NCBI GenBank assembly: GCA_002339015.1
Contig: DDJC01000094.1
Span: 1-26,973 of the forward strand
Source: Burkholderiales bacterium UBA1834
GTDB taxonomy: Bacteria > Pseudomonadota > Gammaproteobacteria > Burkholderiales > Burkholderiaceae_C
Direction of reading: 5' to 3'
DNA length: 26,973 nucleotides
The first letter of the stretch is position 1, and each line of letters begins with the position of its first letter. The notes under the pieces are model-generated. The model worked only from the letters and a program-made list of their open reading frames with translations. It made no database searches and was not told the DNA's origin. Positions 21,101 through 26,973 of this stretch are shown here, piece after piece. The position numbers and the translations under genes were made by a program.

Positions 21101-23013
21101 GCGGCTGGTCCGACATGTTCCGCAAGGACAAGGGTGGCGCCCGGTCCCACAGCGGTCGGGGTTCGCGCAAGCAGGGCAACACGCCGATGCCGGCCGTGCG
21201 CTATGCCACCAGCCCGCTGCTGGCCTCCAAGACGCCGCCGTGGCGCATCAAGTTCCTCACCGGTGCCATCGGCCTGGCGTTTGCGGTGCTGATCGGCCGC
21301 GCCGCGTGGATCCAGATCATCCACACCGAGTTCTACCAGCAGCAGGGTGCCAACCGCTATGAGCGCCGCATCGAGCTGCCGGCCAACCGTGGCCGCATCC
21401 TCGACCGCAATGGCGAACTGCTGGCCTCCAGCGTGCCGGCGCCTTCGCTGTGGGCCATCCCCAAGGACATGGATGCCTCGCCGCAGGAGCTGCGCAAGCT
21501 CGCGCGCCTGCTCGACATGAGCACGCCCGAGCTCAAGAAGCGCCTGGGCGGCAGCAACAACTTCGTGTGGCTGCGCCGCCAGGCGGACGAGACCACGGCC
21601 CAGCAGGTGGCCGCGCTCAAGCTCAAGGGCGTGCACGAGATCAAGGAGTCTCGCCGCCAGTACCCCGAGGGCGAGGCCGCCGCGCACGTGGTCGGCTTCA
21701 CCAACGTGGAAGACAAGGGTCAGGAAGGCATCGAGCTGGCCTACGACCGCGACCTGTCAGGCCGCGACGGACAGCGCCATGTCATCAAGGACCGCCTGGG
21801 CCGCGTCGTCGAGAACGTGGGGGATCTGGTGCCTGCCGCCGATGGCCGCGAGATTCGCCTGTCCATCGACGCCAAGATCCAGGCCAATGCCTACCAGCGC
21901 ATCCGTGATGCCGTGGCCGCCCACAAGGCCAAGGCCGGCAGCGTGGTCGTGATCGACACGCTCACGGGCGAAGTGCTGGCGCTGGCCAACTTCCCCAGCT
22001 ATTCGCCAGGCAACCGCCGCAACCTGACGGGCGCGCAGCTGCGCAACCGCGCTTTGACCGACACCTTCGAGCCTGGCTCGACGATGAAGCCTTTCATCGT
22101 GTCGTGGGCGCTGGAGACCGGCCGGGTCAAGCCCGATACGCCCATCCAGACGGCACCGGGCCGCATGACGATTGCCGGCTCCACCATCAGCGATTCGCAC
22201 CCGCACGGCGTGTTGACCGTGGCCGAGGTGATCCAGAAGTCCAGCAATGTGGGCACCGTCAAGATGGCGATGGAGATGGCGCCGCGCGAGATGTGGGAGC
22301 TCTACACCGCCGTGGGCATGGGCCAGAAGCCGCAGATCGGGTTCCCGGGCGCCGTCACCGGCCGCCTGCGTCCCTACAAGAGCTGGCGGCCCATCGAGCA
22401 GGCCACCATGAGTTATGGCTACGGTCTGTCGGCCAGCCTGTTCCAGCTCGCGCATGCCTACACCGTGTTCGCGCACGATGGCGAGCTGATCCCGCTGACG
22501 TTGATCAAGCGCGATAACCCTGCGGCTGACGAGCCGGCGCTGCACACCTCCAGTGGCGGCCTGGGCTGGTCGCAGGCCGTGGCGGCCAGGCGTGAGCAGG
22601 CCAGCAGCCTGGTGCCGGTCAAGGGCACGCGCGTGCTGTCCGTCGAGACGGTGCGCGAGATGCGCGAGATGCTGCGCATGGCCGCCGGCAATGGCGGCAC
22701 CTCGCCGCTGGCCCAGACGGTGGGCTACAGCGTGGGCGGCAAGAGCGGCACCGCGCACAAGCAAGAGGGCAAGGGCTACGCCAGCAACAAGTACCGCTCG
22801 TGGTTCGTGGGCCTGGCGCCCATCAACAAGCCCCGCATCGTGGTGGCGGTGATGGTGGACGAGCCCTCCAATGGCAAGTACTTTGGCGGGGCGGTCGCCG
22901 GCCCGGTGTTCAGCCAGATCGTGCAGAACACCCTGCCGCGGCTGGGTGTGGTGCCCGACCTGGATGTGCAGACCCACATCGTGGCCCAGCCGGCCGTGGA
23001 GGAGAGCTTCTGA
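21097..23013 (+). CDS. ftsI: Peptidoglycan transpeptidase FtsI (PBP3)
   Basis: The 638-aa class B penicillin-binding protein of the divisome cross-links septal peptidoglycan. A basic cytoplasmic N-terminus of about 50 residues precedes one helix (53-75), then the pedestal domain with RGRILDRNGELLA (98-110). The transpeptidase has S328-T-M-K331 (nucleophile box), S382-S-N384 and K549-S-G551. The last box is usually KTG in FtsI; here it is KSG, a conservative change also found in other PBPs. The start is GTG overlapping ftsL. TGATG links its stop to murE. The N-terminal extension (GGARSHSGRGSRKQGN) is longer and more basic than in E. coli. Confidence 0.96.
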   Translation: MSGWSDMFRKDKGGARSHSGRGSRKQGNTPMPAVRYATSPLLASKTPPWRIKFLTGAIGLAFAVLIGRAAWIQIIHTEFYQQQGANRYERRIELPANRGRILDRNGELLASSVPAPSLWAIPKDMDASPQELRKLARLLDMSTPELKKRLGGSNNFVWLRRQADETTAQQVAALKLKGVHEIKESRRQYPEGEAAAHVVGFTNVEDKGQEGIELAYDRDLSGRDGQRHVIKDRLGRVVENVGDLVPAADGREIRLSIDAKIQANAYQRIRDAVAAHKAKAGSVVVIDTLTGEVLALANFPSYSPGNRRNLTGAQLRNRALTDTFEPGSTMKPFIVSWALETGRVKPDTPIQTAPGRMTIAGSTISDSHPHGVLTVAEVIQKSSNVGTVKMAMEMAPREMWELYTAVGMGQKPQIGFPGAVTGRLRPYKSWRPIEQATMSYGYGLSASLFQLAHAYTVFAHDGELIPLTLIKRDNPAADEPALHTSSGGLGWSQAVAARREQASSLVPVKGTRVLSVETVREMREMLRMAAGNGGTSPLAQTVGYSVGGKSGTAHKQEGKGYASNKYRSWFVGLAPINKPRIVVAVMVDEPSNGKYFGGAVAGPVFSQIVQNTLPRLGVVPDLDVQTHIVAQPAVEESF

Positions 23014-24557
23014 TGAGCACCCTGCCCACCTTGCTGAACGATGTGTCTTCCATCCTGGCCTGGCTGGCTGGCCGCGGCGTGGACCAGCTCACGGTCGACA
23101 GCCGCGAAGTGGCGCCGCGCGTGGCCCAGGGCCAGGCGCCTGGCTTCATCGCCTGGCCTGGCGCAGCCCGCGATGGCCGCGCCTTCGTGGCCCAGGCCCT
23201 GGCACAGGGCGCCCGCGCCTGTCTGGTCGAGGCCGAGGGCGCCGAGGCCTTTGCATTCGATGATGTGCGCATCGCTGCGGTGCCGGGCCTCAAGACCCGC
23301 CTGGCGCTGATCGCCCATGCCTTCAACAGCCGCCCCAGCGACAAGCTGGACGTGGTGGCCGTGACCGGCACCAACGGGAAGACCTCGACCTCGTGGTGGA
23401 CGGCGCAGGCGCTGAGCGCGCTGGGCCGCCCCTGCGGCGTGATCGGCACCCTGGGCGTGGGCCGGCCCGGCGCCGGCGATTTCGAGGCCACGGGCCTGAC
23501 CACGCCCGATCCGGTCACCCTGCACGCCACCTTCCGCCGCTTTGCCGACCAGGGGCTGGTGGCGGCCGCCATCGAGGCCTCGTCCATCGGCATCGAAGAA
23601 CACCGGTTGGACGCCACGCGCATCCGCGTGGCGCAGTTCACCAACTTCACACAGGACCACCTGGACTACCACGTCACGATGGAAGCCTACTGGCGCGCCA
23701 AGCAGGCCCTGTTCGAATGGGACGGCCTGCAGGCTGCGGTGGTGAACGTGGACGATCCCCGGGGCGATGACCTGGTGCCGCTGTGTCGCCAGCGCGGCGT
23801 GCAGCTGTGGACCACGGCCGTGCGTGAGCCGGCCCGCCTGTGCGCCGAGGATGTCGTCACCCAGGCCGACGGCCTGCGCGCCCGCATCGTCGAACGGGAC
23901 GAATCGCTGGCCCGGGTGATCGACCAGGCCGAGCTGCAGGCCGCGCTGGTGGGTGATTTCAACGTGTCCAACCTGCTGACGGTGATCGGCGCCCTGCGCG
24001 CGCTGGGCGTGCCGCTGGCCGACGCGGTCCGCGCCTGCGCGGGCCTGAGCGCCGTGCCCGGCCGCATGCAGCAGGTGCGCCTGGAAGGCGCCGATGCGCT
24101 GGCGCTGCCGCTGGCCGTGGTGGATTACGCCCACACGCCCGACGCCTTGCTCAAGGCCCTGCGCGCCTTGAAGCCCCTGGCGCAGGCCCGCGGGGGCCGC
24201 CTGTGGTGCGTGTTCGGCTGCGGCGGCAACCGCGACCCGATCAAGCGCCCGCTGATGGGCGCCATGGCCGACCAGCACGCCGACGAGATCGTGCTGACCA
24301 GCGACAACCCCCGCGGCGAGGCCCCCGGCTACATCCTCTGCCAGATCCTCGCTGGCGTGGTGCGCAGCGAGCCCGTGGCCGTGATCGAAAACCGCCATGA
24401 AGCCATCGCCCATGCCATCACCAGCGCCGATCCGCGCGACGTGGTGCTGATCGCCGGCAAGGGCCACGAGACCACGCAAGAGGTGGCCGGCGTCAAGACA
24501 CCGTTCTCGGATGTGGACGAATCGCTGAGCGCCCTGCGCGCACGGAGGGCTGCATGA
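23013..24557 (+). CDS. murE: UDP-MurNAc-tripeptide synthetase MurE (meso-DAP adding)
   Basis: This 514-aa cytoplasmic ligase adds the third peptide residue to UDP-MurNAc-L-Ala-D-Glu. The ATP loop GTNGKTS is at 119-125, the carbamylated Lys is probably K230 (YWRAKQALF), and DNPRGE at 431-436 is the motif that selects meso-diaminopimelate over lysine. GKGHETTQ follows near 483-490. The ATG at 23013 overlaps the ftsI stop as TGATG, with GGAGAG upstream. It overlaps murF by 4 bp. Length and domain order are normal. Confidence 0.96.
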   Translation: MSTLPTLLNDVSSILAWLAGRGVDQLTVDSREVAPRVAQGQAPGFIAWPGAARDGRAFVAQALAQGARACLVEAEGAEAFAFDDVRIAAVPGLKTRLALIAHAFNSRPSDKLDVVAVTGTNGKTSTSWWTAQALSALGRPCGVIGTLGVGRPGAGDFEATGLTTPDPVTLHATFRRFADQGLVAAAIEASSIGIEEHRLDATRIRVAQFTNFTQDHLDYHVTMEAYWRAKQALFEWDGLQAAVVNVDDPRGDDLVPLCRQRGVQLWTTAVREPARLCAEDVVTQADGLRARIVERDESLARVIDQAELQAALVGDFNVSNLLTVIGALRALGVPLADAVRACAGLSAVPGRMQQVRLEGADALALPLAVVDYAHTPDALLKALRALKPLAQARGGRLWCVFGCGGNRDPIKRPLMGAMADQHADEIVLTSDNPRGEAPGYILCQILAGVVRSEPVAVIENRHEAIAHAITSADPRDVVLIAGKGHETTQEVAGVKTPFSDVDESLSALRARRAA

Positions 24558-26038
24558 TGGGCACCCCGATGATGATGACGCTGGGCCTGGCCCATCAGTT
24601 GCTGCCGGGCTCCGTGCTGGTCGGCGATCCGGCCACGCCGCTGATGCGCGTGCACAGCGATACCCGCAGCCTGCAGACCGGCGATTTCTTCGTGGCGCTG
24701 CGCGGCGAGCGCTTCGATGCACACGATTTCCTGCCGCAGGCCGCGCAATCAGGCGCTGCCGCCGTGCTGGTGCAGCGTGGCATCGAGGCCTCCGGCCTGC
24801 CGGGCCTGGTCGTCCCCGACACGCGTGCGGCCCTGGGCTGGCTGGCCTCGGCCTGGCGCGCGCGTTTCGACATCCCGCTGCTGGCCGTGACTGGCAGCAA
24901 CGGCAAGACCACCGTCACGCAGATGGTGGCCAGCATCCTGCGCGCCTGGGTGGCGCTGCAGGGGCGTCCGGAAGGCGCGCTGGCCACGCAGGGCAATTTC
25001 AACAACGACATCGGCGTGCCGCTGACCCTGCTGCGCCTGCGTGAAGGTCAGCACCAGTGCGCCGTGGTCGAGCTGGGGATGAACCACCCGGGCGAGATCG
25101 AGCAACTCGCCGCCCTGGCCGCGCCCACCGTGGCCCTGGTCAACAACGCGCAGCGTGAGCACCAGGAGTTCATGCACACGGTCGAGGCCGTGGCCCGCGA
25201 GAACGGTGCCGTGCTGGCCTCGCTGCCGCGTGACGGCGTGGCCGTGTTCCCGGCCGACGATGCCGAGCACACGCCGATCTGGCGCGAGTTGTCCACCGGC
25301 CGCCGCGTGGTTGACTTCGCGCTGCAGGGCGATGCTGCCGTCACGGGTACCAGCGTCTGGGTCGATGCGCCTGCTGATGGCCAGGGGCCGCACTGGTCGA
25401 TCCGCCTGGCCACGCCGGCGGGGGTGGCAGTGACGCAGTTGCACATGGCCGGCGAGCACAACGTGCGCAATGCCCTGGCGGCCACGGCGGCCGCACTCGG
25501 CGCCGGCGTGCCGCTGCCGGCTGTGGCGCAGGGCCTGAGCAGTTTCGAGCCCGTCAAGGGCCGCTCTGCGCTGCGCAGCATCCAGCGTGGCGGCCGCACC
25601 GTCACCCTGATCGACGACAGCTACAACGCCAACCCCGATTCCGTGCGCGCCGCCATCGACATGCTGGCCGCGCTGCCTGGCCCGCACTGGCTGGTGCTGG
25701 GCGACATGGGCGAGGTCGGCAACCAGGGCCCCGCCTTCCACGAGGAGGTCGGCGCCCATGCCCGCGCGATGGGCATCGAGCGGCTGTGGACGGCCGGCAC
25801 CCTGTGCCGCCACGCCGCGCAGGCCTTTGGCCCCGAAGCTCGCCATTTCGAATCGGCTGCAGAAATCGTCGTGGCCCTGGGCGCGTCGGCCAGCCCGGCC
25901 GACAACAACGCGAACAACAACACGAACAACACCCCGGATGGCGCCCCCGAGGCCGCTGCCATCCTGGTCAAAGGATCCCGATTCATGAAGATGGAAACCA
26001 TCGTCGCCCAACTGGCCGGAGGTGAGCATGCTGCTTAG
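24554..26038 (+). CDS. murF: UDP-MurNAc-tripeptide:D-Ala-D-Ala ligase MurF
   Basis: This 494-aa cytoplasmic ligase completes the pentapeptide precursor. The P-loop GSNGKTT is at 114-120, then GNFNNDIG, ELGMNHPGEI, and IDDSYNANPDS in the C-terminal domain, followed by VLGDMGE. The final family motif ILVKGSRFMKME (about 470-481) is intact, but it is preceded by an inserted Asn-rich, probably disordered linker (DNNANNNTNNTPDGAPEA, 450-467) encoded by an AAC-rich repeat. The start ATG (24554) has GGAGGG upstream; a second ATG follows directly at 24557. It overlaps mraY by 11 bp. Confidence 0.95.
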   Translation: MMGTPMMMTLGLAHQLLPGSVLVGDPATPLMRVHSDTRSLQTGDFFVALRGERFDAHDFLPQAAQSGAAAVLVQRGIEASGLPGLVVPDTRAALGWLASAWRARFDIPLLAVTGSNGKTTVTQMVASILRAWVALQGRPEGALATQGNFNNDIGVPLTLLRLREGQHQCAVVELGMNHPGEIEQLAALAAPTVALVNNAQREHQEFMHTVEAVARENGAVLASLPRDGVAVFPADDAEHTPIWRELSTGRRVVDFALQGDAAVTGTSVWVDAPADGQGPHWSIRLATPAGVAVTQLHMAGEHNVRNALAATAAALGAGVPLPAVAQGLSSFEPVKGRSALRSIQRGGRTVTLIDDSYNANPDSVRAAIDMLAALPGPHWLVLGDMGEVGNQGPAFHEEVGAHARAMGIERLWTAGTLCRHAAQAFGPEARHFESAAEIVVALGASASPADNNANNNTNNTPDGAPEAAAILVKGSRFMKMETIVAQLAGGEHAA

Positions 26039-26973
26039 CCTGGCCCTGTGGCTGCAGGAGCTCAACCCCGAATGGGGCTTTCTGCGCGTCTTCCAGTACC
26101 TGACCTTCCGTTCCGTGATGGCGGCCATGACCGCGCTGCTGATCGGCCTGGCGCTGGGCCCATGGCTGATCCGCAAGCTCACCGAACTCAAGATCGGTCA
26201 GCCCATCCGCGAGTACGGCATCCAGGACCACCTCACCAAGCGCGGCACGCCCACCATGGGCGGCGCGCTGATCCTGCTGGCCATCGGCCTGTCGACCTTG
26301 CTGTGGTTCGACTGGGGCAACCGCTTCGTGTGGATCGTGATGATCGTGACCACGGGCTTCGGTGCGATCGGCTGGGCCGACGACTGGCGCAAGGTGGTGC
26401 ACAAGAACCCCGAGGGCATGCCCTCGCGCGAGAAGTATTTCTGGCAATCGCTCATCGGCCTGGTGGCGGCCATCTACCTGGCCTTCAGCGTGTCCGGCAG
26501 CGACAACCTGGCAGTGGTGGAGCTGTTCATCCGCTGGGTGGGCTCGGGCTTCTCGAACGATCTGCCGCCCAAGGCCGACCTGATCGTGCCCTTCTTCAAG
26601 ACCATCTCCTACCCACTGGGCGTGTGGGGCTTCATGGTGTTGACCTACATCGTCATCGTGGGCACCAGCAACGCCGTGAACCTGACGGACGGCCTGGACG
26701 GCCTGGCCATCATGCCCGTGGTGATGGTGGGCTCGGCGCTGGGCATCTTCTGCTACGTGACCGGCAACTCGGTGTATGCCAAATACCTGCTGTTGCCGCA
26801 CATCCCCGGCGCCGGTGAACTGATGGTGTTCTGCGCGGCCATGGCTGGCGCGGGCCTGGCCTTCCTGTGGTTCAACGCCTACCCGGCGCAGGTGTTCATG
26901 GGCGATGTCGGCGCGCTGGCGCTGGGCGGTGCCCTGGGCACCATCGCCGTGATCGTGCGCCAGGAGATCGTGC
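26028..26973 (+). CDS. mraY: Phospho-MurNAc-pentapeptide transferase MraY (3' end cut off)
   Basis: The integral membrane enzyme that makes lipid I from UDP-MurNAc-pentapeptide and undecaprenyl phosphate. About 315 codons are present and the frame is open to the window edge, so roughly 75 residues are missing compared with the usual length near 390. GGAGGTGA ends two bases before ATG 26028, which lies inside the end of murF. Visible motifs are DHLTKRGTPTMGG, the aspartate pair in GWADDWRK, NLTDGLDGLA, and VFMGDVGALALGG, the last normally MGDTGSLALGG. Multiple helices fit the ten-helix fold. Confidence 0.96.
   Translation, partial: MLLSLALWLQELNPEWGFLRVFQYLTFRSVMAAMTALLIGLALGPWLIRKLTELKIGQPIREYGIQDHLTKRGTPTMGGALILLAIGLSTLLWFDWGNRFVWIVMIVTTGFGAIGWADDWRKVVHKNPEGMPSREKYFWQSLIGLVAAIYLAFSVSGSDNLAVVELFIRWVGSGFSNDLPPKADLIVPFFKTISYPLGVWGFMVLTYIVIVGTSNAVNLTDGLDGLAIMPVVMVGSALGIFCYVTGNSVYAKYLLLPHIPGAGELMVFCAAMAGAGLAFLWFNAYPAQVFMGDVGALALGGALGTIAVIVRQEIV

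Noticed and set aside
21757..24722. Long minus-strand frames opposite ftsI and murE (406 and 648 aa)
   Set aside because: They are antisense to clearly identified ftsI, murE and murF and have the composition expected from GC-rich codon bias.
26048..26818. 256-aa plus-strand frame near the right edge
   Set aside because: It is an off-frame reading of mraY. The correct frame starts at 26028 with a perfect ribosome site and continues to the window edge.
1..26973. Search for CRISPR arrays, tRNA or rRNA genes and intact transposases
   Set aside because: No regularly spaced repeat array, no cloverleaf or rRNA-like segment and no transposase or integrase frame could be recognised on either strand.

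Overview
The window looks like a chromosome segment of a betaproteobacterium of the order Burkholderiales. The evidence is the high GC, the dcw gene order mraZ-rsmH-ftsL-ftsI-murE-murF-mraY with overlapping junctions, and MraZ, FtsI and CzcCBA/CzcI/CzcE proteins that read like Comamonadaceae, Sphaerotilaceae or Cupriavidus relatives. There are two compositional blocks. An accessory metal-resistance island of moderate GC runs from about 1 to 18.9 kb. A visibly GC-richer housekeeping dcw cluster runs from about 19.3 kb to the right edge, where mraY is cut off.

Metal island: a P1B-4 type (SPC/HEGST) heavy-metal ATPase on the minus strand (523-3006) is divergent from a czcI-czcC-czcB-czcA efflux operon (3597-9928). 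Next come a small basic membrane protein (10081), a lipoprotein (10475), a three-gene envelope-glycan cassette (GT2 polyprenyl-phosphate glycosyltransferase, ArnT-like GT-C transferase, GtrA-like flippase; 11250-14322), a lone FlgB-like rod protein (14518), a CzcE-like periplasmic metal protein on the minus strand (15034), and a CzcR/CzcS two-component pair (15669-17716) with a small downstream ORF. An uncharacterised 124-aa gene (18472) precedes the junction.

Main finding: five near-identical 16-bp imperfect palindromes (approximate consensus ATTACGAAYTTGTMAT, close to the E. coli CusR box) lie in front of nearly every transcription unit of the island: between the ATPase and czcI (3293-3320), before the lipoprotein (10425-10440), before the glycan cassette (11076-11093), before the orphan flgB (14346-14361) and before czcR itself (15618-15633). 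The simplest reading is one local CzcR regulon that couples metal efflux to surface-glycan remodelling and, unexpectedly, to an orphan flagellar-rod-like protein. Efflux (ATPase from the cytoplasm, CzcCBA across the envelope), periplasmic binding (CzcI, CzcE) and outer-surface charge change would then act together. The motif is seen in the sequence. The regulon is an inference.

The island/dcw junction (18.85-19.33 kb) holds three direct repeats of about 20 bp that resemble a transposon end, two hairpins, and a four-unit MraZ box with exact 10-bp periodicity that overlaps the mraZ ribosome binding site. I saw no tRNA, rRNA, CRISPR array or intact transposase gene.
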